DNA of 64,000 nucleotides, from assembly GCF_008831285.2 (NCBI RefSeq), contig NC_045139.1, positions 8,960,204 through 9,024,203 of the forward strand, given 5' to 3'. The notes under the pieces were generated by a model. It saw nothing but the letters and a program-made list of their open reading frames with translations. It was not told the DNA's origin and did no database searches. Position 1 is the stretch's first letter, and the number at the start of each line of letters is the position of its first letter. Made by a program: the position numbers and the translations under genes. The DNA is from Nymphaea colorata (lineage: Eukaryota > Streptophyta > Magnoliopsida > Nymphaeales > Nymphaeaceae). Positions 35,701 through 48,824 of the stretch are shown here, one piece after another.

Positions 35701-38700
35701 GTCTTGGATCTTAGATTCAAGACTATCAAACACAACCTTATAGAATGGACTGACATTGAGAAAAAAAAAACATAATAAAATAAAATAACCTTTGATTATG
35801 AACAATGGAAGAACTTACCAACCAACGTAATATGCCTGAATCTAAGTAGTGGTCCTTGATGAAAGCATGGTTTTGAACATGTGTGACCTTGGCTTCTGCA
35901 GCACAATTACATGTTAAAATTATATTGCCTTTAAAATTAAAAAAAAAATTCAAAAACATGTCAAAATTCGGGCTCCTTTGTGGCAAATAATGGCTAAACA
36001 GTGACATCAAGGCCACTTCGTTATCTTGCCCTTCAAATAAAAACAAGTTACAAAAATAGCCAATTTTGACATATTAATAAAAACACATATAGGTTTTGAA
36101 AAATTATATTTTTAAGCACTGAAGTTTACCATAAATGACTCAATTGTCCACAAAGCTGGTTGCTGTAACAAGCTTATGCATGGCATTGAAATTTTGGTGT
36201 GCTTTTGAATTTTCTTCAAATTCAAAACCTAGGATTGTGTCCCAAAGTATTTCGAAAACTTGGATACGAAGAAGGGGTAGTTTGGTAATAGTAAAAATAT
36301 TTGTTAATGTCCCCAGAATTTTGCCTCAGAAGTTAGAGCTGGTGCATGGAACATTTTTTCTAATATTTCATGAAGTTCCTTGAAAAATCGGAAACATTTA
36401 TGAGATAGTAACAATGTGTTGCTGCTGCCAAATTGCCCCTAAAGTTTGACATGTTGGTAGGACTTCCATAAATCTGATGCATATTCTTTTATTTTTTTCA
36501 ATGTGCTTGATACAAAATAAAGATTAAAGGTTATAGAAATCAGTTTTGAACTAAATGCATGCTTACATCCAATCTCACTATGAAAACAGTCAATTTAACA
36601 AATGAAATCCAACTTACATATGCACTCAGACCTTAATCGAAACATTTGCATGCAAACAACTTGACAAACCAAGACTAAATTAGGTTGGAACATCAATCCA
36701 TTTACGAAAATAACTACAATTTATGCATAACTGAAAATGTACTATACATTTCTGAAAGTATGAAATTCAATTAAAACATTCTTACTAGCTTTGAAAATCT
36801 ATGAAAAGCCCATTAAAGTCTGAAAGAAAAAAAAATCTAAATTTGTATTCAGAAAACATCCAATAAACTTTGCATGTATTTAGAGACATGCCTTCAATTT
36901 ATTTGAAGATATCCGATAAAAATGGAATGATATAGAGACATACCTAATTTTGAGAGTTAACAGCAAATTGTGGTCCATATCAAGCAATTCATACACAACA
37001 CGGACAGACCTACTTGGGTCTGATGGGCATGAGAAGGGAGAGCGTGACTGCTCCCTTGGCCCTCTTCACCCACGATATATGAGTCGAGTCGAGCCCGATT
37101 TCATGCCTATAGGGGCCGCAGAGAGTTTTCAAACGAAGGTTAACATATAGCCTTCCTCTCCGGGCCAACAACTGACAGATTGAAGATTAACACACTTCTT
37201 CAAGGAAAAGAGAAATGTCATACTGCTAATTTCTTCATTGTAGTTATTCTTTGCAACTGAGTCCTCCCAAGTTTTCCATTGACGAATCTGATGAGGAAAT
37301 AAGAAGGCACACATAAATGAATAGTTTCATAGACAAGGACTTCCAATAAGGATACGTTGGGAGACAGGCTTCCTACCAGGGGCCGAGCCAATGTAGGGCC
37401 AGCTTAGGCTTTGGTCCCACCTCAATTCATTTTTTAAAATTTATATGTAAATTTTACAAAATTTCACTTGTTTTATATAAAATTTTAAAAAATGATATTT
37501 CAACCCTCCTCAAAATTTAGAAACCTTAAATTTGGCCCCCTTCATGAAAAATTTCTAGCTTCGCTCGTGCTTCCTACCAATGGAGGAACCAAGAATTTTT
37601 TAAAAAGGGGCCGTTATATATCTCTCAAAACCTTTACCATGACCAAATTAAAAATTTCAGAGAGTTTAATAGTAAAAATTTGATTTTCCAAAAGCTGTGG
37701 GGGCGCCATGGCCCCTGCTTGCCCCCTTTGGTTCCGGCTCTGTTCCTTGCCTTTATTGACAAAAATGACAAAATGAGTATGTCCGTTGACAAGAACTTGA
37801 TTAAAAAAAAAACTTATTAAAAGGCGGGTTCTCTTAGAGTTACCTTCAAACCACCCAAAACTATGGTAACAACACTGAGAACAACATGAGTGATGGCCAA
37901 GATAAAGATAAAAATGTGCAGCTGATGTATTGCTGCAAGCGACAATAGTTGCACTTTTCCCTGGAAAAGACCACAAGAAATTGTAAAATTGTGAGACGCC
38001 AAACATATCGGTAGCAAATGCAACTTTGAAAGCAATTCAATCAGATGAAAACTAGGGAGCTGATAATCTTAGAATCCACATTGCAACCATTTAATTATGA
38101 AGGTTGCGTTTGGATGATAGATTAACAAAGCCGGTGAATAACTTAGGGGGATGGTATATATAAATGAAAAAAATTGCCCCAAAAAAATCAATATGAAAAT
38201 AATTTTTTTTTTGTAACCTTGTGTGGGCAAATGCCCTCACTTGAATCCTCCACTGATGGCAAGGTTATTCAATCCCTCTTGAAAATGGTATTTTGTTAAA
38301 ATTTGGCTATTCACTATCACTCACATGTTCAGCCTTACAATGTTCTTCGGAATCTGTGTCCGCGAGAAGGTGTCTCATTGCTGCTCCCATTACTTGGAAG
38401 TGGCCGGGCTCGTCCCCGTCCTCCGGCCGGCGGTCATCTTCCCTCCTGCACGGCAGCATATGATGAAGGTAGCTTCTGGGGATGCATATGTGACTGATTC
38501 TACCTTGGAAGACCGTCAGCAAGAAGGATATGAAACCCAGCAGCATCAGCTCTGTTGCATCAATTCACAACACCCACATCATTCACATACGTTAACTGAT
38601 GTTCCCACTATCAAAAATATGTGGAAGGCCGTGTTTGATAGCTTGGATACGTTTTACTGGATTGCTTTTACTTCAAGTAAAGGTCATCTAATTCACTGTA

Positions 38701-41700
38701 TCATTTAAACAAACTAACACATGGTATAAATGTTTAAAGGTTGTCTTGTCAGTGACTTTGTCCATGTTTGAAGAGGAGATGTTCTTTGTGTACAGAACAC
38801 CTTGTCATCCAAACACATCAGATTACAAAGTCATCAAAAGCTTAGGGTGCCTATTTTAACTAAGTTAAATTTTCGTCCAAAAGAAAGCCAAAGATTCCAC
38901 TCAAATCCTTGTCTTTGTATGGTAAAGGGTCTGCTTTTGATGTTTTAGGGTGTCACATTTGACAATGTGCTTCAACTTATATGTCAGTGTTTTCCTTTTA
39001 CAACATAGAGTTGTGACTTATGGATTGAAATGAAAACTAGCCGCCTACTAATTCCCATCCTAACTGTTGTACCAACCTCATTAGGGACTTAGACTGAATT
39101 TAATTTGCAACTCTCAAATAAAAAAGAGAAAAAAAAAAGAAGTAGGAAAGGAGAAGAGCGTGCAACCTTCTTTGACTTTCAACACTGCTTCATATAGCGA
39201 CTTTGCACTCCTCTTCTTCATGTACTGCAGTAATCAAAATCAAACCACTTCAGAGAAAAAACCACACGGACAAATATTATAAAAAATATAAGAAGATTTT
39301 CTTTTTTTTTACTTTCATCAATTACGATAACCTTAATTTAAAAATTTAGGATAACCTCAATTTAAAAATTTACCTCTTTATTAAGTATTCAATACGAACA
39401 TCATCACTATGATGGTATTTAGGAAAAACTATCTTTGGTGTAAATTTTAGAAGGCCATATCTTTATACGCTTCCAAAGTTTTGGCTTGCTCACTGGATCT
39501 ACCACATCATGGTATGTCGTGTTAGCCATGAATTCAAACAAACTCTCACATCTTTATTATTTGCATTCCTTTTTTCAACCCTTTCCATTTAAATTGTTTT
39601 CCCCTTTTATGGAAGTACACACATTTCCATAAATTTTGGTATCATACTCAATGCTGATCAAATTAATTTATTCCCTCTCTCTTTTTGTTTTTTTAAGGTG
39701 CAAGACATGCATTTGATGTTTCTAGATACTACCCTCAATCCATTATGTTGATGCTTTCGACATTCAAAATGAAGATTATTTGTTTATTTTTCATTATATA
39801 TTATATTATGTTTATTGGTCTAGGACTTACAATTTATTAGTTTATCAAATTATTTGTCTATGGCTTTAATTGAAAGCTTGAGGTGGATATGTTTGTCACA
39901 TTGAGACTGATAAGTGACATACATCCAACTGTCTATGATTTAGTTTATCGGTTTATCAATTTATCAAATTCTTTAAGTTCCATTTGATGCATAGGAATTT
40001 TGTTGTGTATTGAAGAAACTCCAAGTTTTTGTACGATTTTTTTTTTCAAATCACACACAAAAAAATGATAAATTAGATGGAACTTAGCAATTTTACCCTT
40101 TGAAAAAGTCAGATCCTCGAAAGGTCCGGCTTTTTACAATGAATTTTTTTTCATGGTAACTTTAACTTTTCAAATTTTACTTGACATCAAACGAGGCCTT
40201 ATCTATTATTTTCTTTTTTGTTTTGTCTGGCTTGAATGCATGCAAAAAGAGAGAGAAAGTACACAATGCCACCCATTTGGAAATTAAAGATAAAAACTAG
40301 GGTGGGCATCGGGCCGGGCCCGATATCTCGGGTCTCGGCCCAGGCCCAACCCGGTAAGATCCGGCCCGTTTCGGCCCGTCGGCTCGAAGCCCCGGCCCGA
40401 TATCCCGGGTCTCGATCGAGCCCAACCTGGCCCATCCCGTTTGATAAAAAAAAAATAAAAAGCATCAGCTGTAAGGAGAAGAAAAACGACTTAGAATTAA
40501 GGGAAGAAATCAGGCAGAAAACAACAAATATGAGGCCCATTTTGTTGTTTGAGATAAGGCCCTTGCCTCTAGCGTCGCCCACCAAAAGCTTCGCTTTCAA
40601 ACAAATCTCTCCACCCATAGGCAACCAACCAAGGGTGACACTGACTCTCCGCCGGCTGGCGGGCAAATGAAGGAGGTGGGTGGGGCCTTGGCAAGACATG
40701 CTAGGCGAGGAGAGAAGCGAGCAAGCAAACAAGCCAAGGGGAGTTCCAAACCAGACCAACTATGAAGCCTATAACTATATCAATATCAAGGAGGGACGAT
40801 CAAAATTCGCGGAAAGTATGATATAACCCATGCCGATGTTGCTACGGACAAATGTTTGACTTTGACTATGAAAAGCTCCAAATAGGCACACGGTAGTTGA
40901 AAGTAGAAGGAGCTAGAAATTGGAATTCAATAGTATATAAGCCCGATGGGCTCGTGAACACTGGAACACCCGCCAACAGGGCAAAGACAGGAAGAGATTG
41001 TTAAATTATAAAATAAATTTTGTATAATATAAAATTTATTTTAATAATAAAATATAATATTATTAAATTTAAAAACAAAAAATATATTTTTAAAATTGTT
41101 AAATGGTCCAATCCAGCTCCGGACTCAATGACCCGGGCCCAACCGGGTGGGGGTACTGGGTACCCTACGGTGACCTGGGCTACGGGCCCATGCATAATAA
41201 TATATATAACGAATTTTCAATTGACAAAAAAGTCTACCCGAATCTTGTGGAGCTGCTTCACAAGTTCACTCAAATTTCCTTACTAAATTAACTTTCCAAA
41301 TAATAGGATAATAGTCTCTGCGACATATACCTGACGCTCCCAGGGAGATCTCACCCTCCTCTGCCCCTTCGAGCAGCGGTGGTGGGCTTCCGGCGTTGGG
41401 CGTCGCCGCGTCAGGCGACGGAGAGATGAATGGTAACGAATGAGAAAGATGGCAAGTGAAAAGAGTGTGTTCTTGATACACATGCATCAAACATGCACCG
41501 GGAACCGGCTTGTGACATGAGTCATGAGGTAGTGGAGAGCCGGCGACGGCGAGACCGAGCTGGTAGTGGGAGTAGGCAGAAAGAGAGAAGTTGGACGTTG
41601 TTTCTTCCACACGCAGATTTCTATCAAGATGAGCCAATTTTGCTTTTAAAAAATAGCAAACTGGCAACAACTAACATGAAGAGTCGAGTTACAGAGCCGA

Positions 41701-42295
41701 CAGGATACGAATGCTGCCATCTTTTGTGGCTTGAGCTTCGTTTCTCTTAAGACTCGGCTCCCTGGGCTTACTCCAGTCGTAACAAAACTCACGACCGGAA
41801 AAGTCGGTGTTTCCAAATCTAACAAGAGCTAAATTTCTTGATTGTATGGAAAAGTTCGACCGGATTTCCCGGCAGGGGGACTCCGACAGCAATCCCAATG
41901 GCCTTTTCCAAAATCGTAAAAGCTCCCAATGGCCTTTTCCAAAATCGTAAAAGCTCCCAATGGCCGGCAAAAAGGAAGTTCTTTCGAAAATCAAGCTCCG
42001 GTGGTTCCCCATTGGACGAATTAAACAAAAAAGACAATCTCCCCTTCTTCTTATCTATGGAAGCCGTATACGATCGCAACTGTAATATGAGTTGGTAAGA
42101 ATTAAATGAATCCATGAGTCGATGATCATGTATAAGCCTCCATACGCGAGAGAGAGAGAGAGAGAGAGTTGCCTTTCCGAGGTAGTGAAGCGCTCTTTCA
42201 AGGAAGAGGGAGATGATGATGATGACGGAACAAACAGCTGCTACGATCCATGTAGGCGTGTACTCCAAGTCTTTCGACTTCTCCCCACCTGCCAT
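29709..42295 (-). CDS. MLO: MLO family seven-transmembrane protein, copy 2, complete
   Basis: Minus-strand exons: 42295-42173, 39224-39167, 38551-38325, 37960-37844, 37287-37224, 35895-35819, 31497-31426, 31329-31241, 31150-31101, 30840-30800, 30607-30398, 30303-30236, 30063-30003, 29924-29709. The total is 1473 bp, 490 residues plus TGA, with all phases matching. It has the same seven-TM layout as copy 1: [61 protein letters not shown], and the MGSSFKK exit with a calmodulin-binding Trp. Differences: exon 6 begins 12 bp later than in copy 3 owing to a deletion at the acceptor, exon 7 is one codon shorter, and exon 12 begins [12 protein letters not shown] where relatives have TYGF-SCIMGK. An in-frame ATG 22 codons upstream exists, but MAGGEK is the start shared by all three copies. 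Intron 6 holds a LINE and intron 1 has a GC donor. Confidence 0.93.
31700..34680 (-). mobile_element. Degenerate L1-type LINE in intron 6 of MLO copy 2
   Basis: Oriented like the host gene. An ORF1-like part includes a CCHC zinc knuckle (34336-34106; [12 protein letters not shown], then C after a gap) as in plant LINE proteins with DUF4283. The reverse transcriptase part has [13 protein letters not shown] (near 33080), [20 protein letters not shown] (near 32930), [18 protein letters not shown] (near 32710), and the post-catalytic [21 protein letters not shown] with [13 protein letters not shown] (32410-32030). The catalytic FADD region is deleted. There are several stops and frameshifts and it is clearly inactive. 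A GGCCCCGG-rich fragment is inserted near 33095-33160. The ends are approximate. Confidence 0.85.
35545..35730. repeat. Short inverted-end repeat in intron 6 of MLO copy 2
   Basis: Flanked by inverted motifs GATCTAAGATCC and GGATCTTAGAT. An almost identical copy occurs at 55655-55828 in MLO copy 3, where it was evidently carried along by the duplication. It is MITE-like and non-coding. Confidence 0.45.
40270..41200. repeat. GC-rich repeat cluster private to intron 1 of MLO copy 2
   Basis: Bases 40302-40440 are GGGCCGGGCC/GGCCCGG-rich and begin GGTGGGCATCGGGCC, matching the ends of the GC-rich MITE family. Bases 41110-41195 hold a second such block after an AT-rich stretch (41000-41100). Nothing corresponding is present in intron 1 of copies 1 and 3. 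The open readings across it on both strands follow the base composition and are not genes. Confidence 0.6.
41894..41975. repeat. 31-bp tandem duplication in intron 1 of MLO copy 2
   Basis: The unit beginning CCCAATGGCC occurs at 41894 and 41925 and starts again at 41956, replacing a longer block that copies 1 and 3 keep at the same place (22960-23130 and 60610-60790). Confidence 0.85.
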
Positions 42296-45200
42296 TTTCC
42301 CTGCAGAGAGATATAGGGAGAGAAGGGGAACGACGGGAGGGCAGGAGAGGAGGAGAAGCATAAATCTAATTGGCAGAGACGGAAAGATATATGTATAAGA
42401 GAGCGATCAGTGCTGCGGGAAACAGACTGCTGGCGGCTTCCACGAGTCGCCGCTTGGACCTTCTATCACAAATATTCAATTTTGAACTAAAAGATTTCTT
42501 GAAATGTAATCCCTAACGATATATATATATATATATATAAGAGAGAGAGAGAGAGAGAGAGTAAATACACTATATAATACATAGACACTGGCCATTTAAT
42601 ATATACACATACATTCTCTTCCAAAAGTTTTATTAATTTCAAAGGATAAAAATGTTATTTAATTATAAAAGATAATATTGAAGAAAAGTCCGCTAAACTT
42701 TTTTTTTTCTTGATTTGTGGGCGATAACAAAAATTTAATTCAAACCCTTAAAGGACCACTTGGGTGTTATGACTTTTCACGAAAAGAGCTTGAAAGAAGC
42801 ACTGCCCCCTTTGACACGCACCCCACAAGCCCCCAACAGCGCGTGTGGGTCCATCATGGTACGCGCTATAAGGGACTCCATCCTTTCATGCTCTCCTATA
42901 GAGTAACCTTCTCGATTATATTGTCTGATCTTTATGAAAAGTATAATGAAAAATAAAGCACCTCTAAAGAAAATTACAAAAGGGGACTTTTTTTTTTTTT
43001 TCAAATTGTAAAAAAAAAGTAGGACTGAAAATAAAATTTTGCAAAAGAAACCTCGTTCAAATATTTACTTGCGATCAGCATCCATTTGCTGGTGGGCTTG
43101 ATAAGAAGAATCAAATTAACTTGGTTGCCAATATAATCCAATCTAAATTTCCTTTCCATGTCCCATTAATTAGATTTGAACTTGAATGTGATGAAGAACG
43201 TGATCTCAAACATTTATATCTCTTCTCGCTTTCATATGTGGTTAGTTCATGTCTCCGTAATACACTAATATTTCACTTCGTGGCAAAAGGAAGGTTTAAT
43301 TTGTTTTTGATTTTAGATATTTCTCGCATATGCATGTAAGGCAAAAACATGAGGCTACCCTTTTGATTAAATTCATTATCATGAATTATTCTTCGCCATC
43401 TACCATGATATTTACGGTTCGTGTGTCTTGTTTGCATATCACATGCAGACCTGGGCATCGAGCCGGCCCAGCCCGATAAGAGTACCTGGGCCCGGCGCCC
43501 AAGCTTAATCACATGTCACAATAATTCGGGGGCAAAGGCAAGGTCTCTTAAAAAGACATATTTTCACTTTGATAATGATTTTGAAAGATATAATTTAGTC
43601 TATATATAAGAAAAATTCCTAGGTCTGTCCTTGCATTAATTCACATTCCGAGGACAAATCTTATGCGATAAGTGCACGTCATTAATACGAAACGTAGTTG
43701 TCATTCTTTTAAGCTTAGATAGTTAAGTTTGATGCTTGGGTCCCACATAAAAAATTAAATGGATTTCTTCTGTGGCTATAGGAATCCATTTCTTCAATGT
43801 CTAACGAAATTTCGATTTTATATATCGTATCTTTGGAAAACAAAGTCTGCCTCTTTTCAAAGACCCATTAATCAGATTGACTAGCCTTGACTTGTTCAAG
43901 GGTAAAAAATTTTGCAGTTTGGCTCTTCGCTTTTCTAAAATTAATAGCCAAGGCGAAGTTAGTTGGAAAATCAACAATCCAATATTAACATGTTAGAAAT
44001 TAAATGTCTCCTTGTCTATAAATCGTTGATTTTTCCTTTTCTACAAAATCATGATGAATGTTCACTCCGTGAATGAACTTTAAGGGTGCATGCCTTGAGG
44101 GCATAGTGCAAGTGGGCATGCTTGGGGGGCGCGCAGGTTGGGCGTCAGGCCGGCCTGATTTAAAGTCAGCGCTGGTTTCGGCCGGGCCGACTGCCCACAC
44201 AAGCCTCACAGAATTAGTTTAATATTTATGTTAATGTTTTGATATATTTGATTGTTATACATATAAGTGCCCCAAAGAAATTAAATGTATTGAATAACTG
44301 CCCATACTAGAAAAAATTTCTCGCTCTGCTAGTGATCACAGGCAGTGTGGTTGGATGAGGGAATTGAGATGTATGAGTTACGATGCAAGGATTACAAATC
44401 TACTGTAAGTTGTGTATACTTCCATCAAACAGAAGATCTAAGAGTAATTCTCTTAAAGATCAGATCATGCATATGAAAACACAACCTTTGAACTCTTGAT
44501 GAAAATCTAAGCACATTTGTTTGGTGGTAATGATGTTCCCTTTATTTTTGTCCATCTTGTGGGGGACATGGACAGGAAAACATCATTCATGTAAGCTTAC
44601 ATAACCACAGGTGCGGAGACAGGCACCCCGCAGATCCCATTTTTGGAAACCATTGAAATTTGGATGAACTTAGGTCTAGTTATATGGGGCAGCCCCACCA
44701 GATCTGGGCATAGTCAGCTCAAAATTTGTTAACCATATATTTAATGTCTTCCGAACAAAATTTCTGGCTTCACCCATGCATAACCATGATTACAAACTTA
44801 TAGCTATGTGCTCTACCTTTACAATAAGATTAAGACAAATCTCATCTATTCATATGAAACACCAAATGTTTGTTCAAACTACAAGGTGTCTGCATGCATT
44901 CACAGGACAATTATGCTTATACGCAAAATCTGTTTAATCATATTCGCATACTAGCAACAATTGAAGGATGCTGGGGTTGGGCAGGGATATATATATATAT
45001 ATATAGTTTTCACACCGCCATAGATTTGCAAAAGAGTACATGCCCCGTTACACATACTTAAGAAATTACGAATTTATAAGCAATTTTCAGTTTCTACTGA
45101 CTATTTCTCATGTGTTTATCATTGATTTACCTTTAAACACTTTGGAATTTACAAATGTCGATCTACATGACCATAAGGACTGGGCAAGCAAAAAAGAACC

Positions 45201-47159
45201 ATTGTTACTAAATGTAGTGCACTTACTGTAATGAATTAGTGTAACATGATATCTTGCCTCTAATATTTGGATCTTGGAGACTTACTGAAACGGAATAAAT
45301 ATCACGTTCCCTTTCTTAGATGAACTTTAAACATAGTTTTCACTTTACATTTTTGTTCATGTTAAATTAATTCAAAAGAAAGGTACTTGATGTGTTGCTC
45401 ATTTGATCTTTTGGTTGGTAGCTTCCTCATTTCAGGAGCAGGGGAAAGTATTATTCCTTTTAAAGAATTGCCTAAAAGGACTAGTACATGCCTGAGACAG
45501 ACTTCCTAAGTCGATCTAAACAAAAAAAATTTAAATAAATTAAATCTGGACCGGTACATATAAGAAGGATATGTTGGCCTTTTCCTTGGCAAAAAAAAAA
45601 AAAAACTGAAACAAAAGTTTTTTCTTTAATTAATAGAGTTTGAGCACAGGAAAAATGATTACCAATATTTTCAAAGGAAGTTAACAAATACATTAGCAGA
45701 GGTAGAAATATCTGAGAGGCACTAATATTTTAAATCACATTTTTTAAGGGGCAGCCAATATGTATTAAGCAAAAGGATATGAGATGTTAACATACAGATA
45801 ACCTTGACAAAAGGAAGGTTTAATTTATTTGATTTTTATATATTTCTCCCATATGCATGTGGGAAAAAAGCATGAGGCTATAAGAAAAAATTCAGGGGCG
45901 GACGCAAGGGCTCTTAAAAGACATATTCTGGTTCTAGTTCTAGAAATGATTTTGAAAATATAATTCAGCCCCATGCATAAGAAAAAAATTCTTAGCTTCA
46001 CCCTCGCATTAATTCATATTATGTGGTCAACAATCTTATGCCAGAAAGTCTGTGAAACTTGTCATGTGGATGCAGGGCCGGAACCAGAAATTTTTCATGA
46101 GGCAGGCTAAATTAAAGTTTCTAAACTTTGACTAGGGCCGAAACATCATTTTTCGAAATTTTTATATACATCAAGTGAAATTTTTTAAAATTTACATGTA
46201 CTTTTATTTTTTTTTTGAGGTGGGACAAGAGCCCATGGAGACTCTACCTTGGCTCTGCCCCTGTGATGTGCTAAATCAAAGTAGTTGTCATTCTGATAGT
46301 TAAGTTTCATGCATTGGTCCCACATGAAGAATTAAATGGATTTTTCATTGGCCATAGGATTCCATGTCTTAAATGTTTGACTAAATTTCGATATCTTTGG
46401 AAGACAAAGTCATTACCTCCTTTCAGAGACTCGTTAAATAGATTAACCATCCTTGACTTGTTCCGGGGTAGAAAATTCTGCAATTTGTTTCTTCGCTTTT
46501 CTAATTTTAACAGCCAAGGCGAAGTTAGGTGGAAAATCAACCACATAATGTAATCCAATACTAACATGCTAGAAATTAAATGTCTCTTTCTCCATCAAAT
46601 AAAACCATGATCAAATTTTCCTCTTTTTTCTCCATAACGAACATTTGCCCGGTGAATGAACTTGAAGGGTGCATTGAGGGGCATAGCGCAAGTGGGTGCT
46701 TGGGGCGCGTAGGGTGGGCATTGGGCTCCCATTTTGGCAACCCAGACCCAAGGCCGGCCAACTTGGACTGGGCCCGAGCCCGGCCCAATTCAATTTAAAT
46801 AAAAAAGTTAAACTATATATTACATATATGAGAAAAAGTATATACATATACATTTAAAATTAATAAAATTATCTTTATTGGGCCCGGCCCAGCCTGATGT
46901 CAAGCTGGGTCTGCGCCAAGGCTGGCCCAACCCGGTTTTCAGATTTCGGGGGAGGGGGTCTGTTTACAGATACACTTGAGAGACATAGGTTTAAGATTTC
47001 TATTTACTGTTAAACACTTGAGAGACATAGGTTTAAGATTTCTATTTACTGTCAAGTCCATGGATCTCGATCACAAGGTGTGGGTGGGTGGTGGAAATTG
47101 AGATTTATGAGTCAAACATGCAAAGATTATAAATCTATTGTAAGTTGTGTACACTTCAA
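42296..47159. other. 5' flank of MLO copy 2 and intergenic repeats
   Basis: Bases 42296-42400 are the probable pyrimidine-rich 5' leader (minus strand). At 42519-42561 there is a (TA)n-(GA)n microsatellite. Bases 43060-43640 match upstream DNA of copy 1. A block of about 400 bp at 43690-44100 recurs at 46270-46700 and in part at 61795-62080. GC-rich MITE pieces lie at 43449-43505, 44120-44200 and 46700-46950. Bases 44870-46050 match 62745-63960. A 42-bp unit is duplicated at 46972-47055. No gene was found. Confidence 0.55.
46700..46950. mobile_element. GC-rich-ended MITE copy
   Basis: Starts AGGGTGGGCATTGGGC and continues with GGCCGG-rich shoulders, an AT-rich centre (46790-46880), and a GGGCCCGGCCCAGCC shoulder on the right. 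It is similar in build to 3154-3471 and 18629-18864, but the right terminus and target duplication are unclear. Confidence 0.5.
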
Positions 47160-48060
47160 ACAGAAGATCTAAGAGTATTGCAAGGCCCCATCTATGCTTC
47201 TATAAAGGGTTCCATCAACCAATGTTTCCCCCTCGTTCTTGGATAGATCTGTATTTGGGGCTGCACATTCTTTGCATTTGACATATTGGCCCTGTTAAAA
47301 ATATTAGAAATATACTCTTGTTGTGAAAGAAGTAAAAATCTGTACCTATGTGCATCACCACTATCCCAAGGAAATATTGAACGGATTCCAAATCTTTGAT
47401 GGAAAAATTCCTCTCAATCTCATCCATAAAGTTCTGCACATCATGTTCTGAGCTTTCCATAAGAATGATGTCATCCCCATATATAAGAAAATAAGTAACA
47501 GACGACAAATTGGATCAAATAAACAATGATGAATATGACTGTGATTCAGTAAATTCTTTGGATTTCAAATAAATCTTAGACTAACAAACTATGTTCTGGG
47601 TGCCTGTTTGAGGCCATACAAAGCCTTTGTTTTACCTTGCAAACATGTGTGCACTGATCTAGATACTTAAATCCTGACGGTTGATCCATGTATACTTCTT
47701 ATATTAGGATGCCATGAAGAAAAACATTATTGACATCGAGATGATGTATGTGCCACACACGATTATGTGTTATAGTGAGAACCCATCTAATGGAAGTGGC
47801 ATAATAATAGGACTGAAAGTAACAAAATAATCATTCCTTTCACACTGCTTGTATCTCTTCCCAACTAGTCTAGCTTTATAGCTGTCATCGGCATGTCTTT
47901 TGATCTTATATATATATTGAGATCCAACAACATTAAGTTGTGAGTTGTATTGCAAGGAACCAATTCCCGCGTTTCATTCATGTGCAAAGCATCAATCTCC
48001 TCTTGCATGGCATGGATCCATTTGAGGTTGGTTTGGGCTTCTTAAAAGGTCGATGTTCAA
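47160..48060 (-). pseudogene. Ty1/copia polymerase remnant, copy B
   Basis: The same family and order as the 27085-28260 remnant: YKIKRHADDSYKARLVGKRY near 47910, then FLIYGDDIILME near 47480, in which the first residue of the catalytic tyrosine-valine-Asp-Asp motif's valine is now glycine (YGDD), and LESVQYFLGI. The RNase H part is missing and a small deletion removes part of the palm. It lies between MLO copies 2 and 3 and is inactive. Confidence 0.85.
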
Positions 48061-48751
48061 TTGCATCTCGGATTTTCATATAATTAGGAGTTTCAGTAGG
48101 CAACTCATGTGATTGGATAAGATCACTATGGCCCCGTTTGAATTGGTAGAACTCTACTGCAGAAGTGGAACAAAAGTTCAAATTTGGTGGAAAGTTCTAC
48201 AATGAAACAAACGTGGAACTAAACCTGGGAATTTTCGTTCCCATATGGAACTTTGCTTCCAGCAATAAAGTTCCACCTGGTGGAACTTTATTGCTGGTCA
48301 AATTTTTTTGACCGTTGAAGTGCTTGCCCCTTTTCTTTCTCTCATGCGTAGCAAGGCAGAGCAGAGGAAGCTCGGCCACTCGGCCAGCCGGGACATGTTC
48401 AGTTATTCTTAAAGGAACGGGTTTCAGTAGACAGGTTGAGAAGACATTGGCTTGCTAAGGTTGACTTCTAATTGTCACCACTAGTAGGAGGAATGTGTCT
48501 GTTAGTGAATAACAAACCATTTTGAAACCTCATCAGCCATAAAAGGAGATGGACACCAAAAAACAAAGAAAGAGTGTTCATCATGGCGTTATATAGTAAT
48601 GCTGCCATTAATAGGATTTAAGCAAACGTATCCTAGATTTGATGACCAATAAAAATGCACGCTTGAGGTTTCTTAATTTTTATCATTAGATCTCCTTAAC
48701 ATCAATGTCCTAAACAATTCCCATTAAATCTGACATATAAGATTCAAGTAG

Positions 48752-48824
<73 letters not shown>

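Noticed and set aside
38325-38708. Plus-strand frame conserved at 58186-58560
   Set aside because: It is the antisense shadow of MLO exon 3, and its conservation follows from the real exon on the minus strand.
40199-40759. Long overlapping open frames on both strands
   Set aside because: They are driven by GC-rich repeat composition (Pro/Gly/Arg-rich on one strand), private to one paralogue, and lie in an intron.
41266-41670. 134-codon minus-strand frame, similar to one at 60017-60418
   Set aside because: It lies in MLO intron 1 of copies 2 and 3. The frames diverge between the copies by frameshifts, and no domain is recognisable.
42295-42361. Upstream in-frame ATG adding 22 residues to MLO copy 2
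   Set aside because: The extension is low-complexity Leu/Ser/Pro from the pyrimidine-rich leader and has no counterpart in copies 1 and 3. The shared MAGG- start fits the family.
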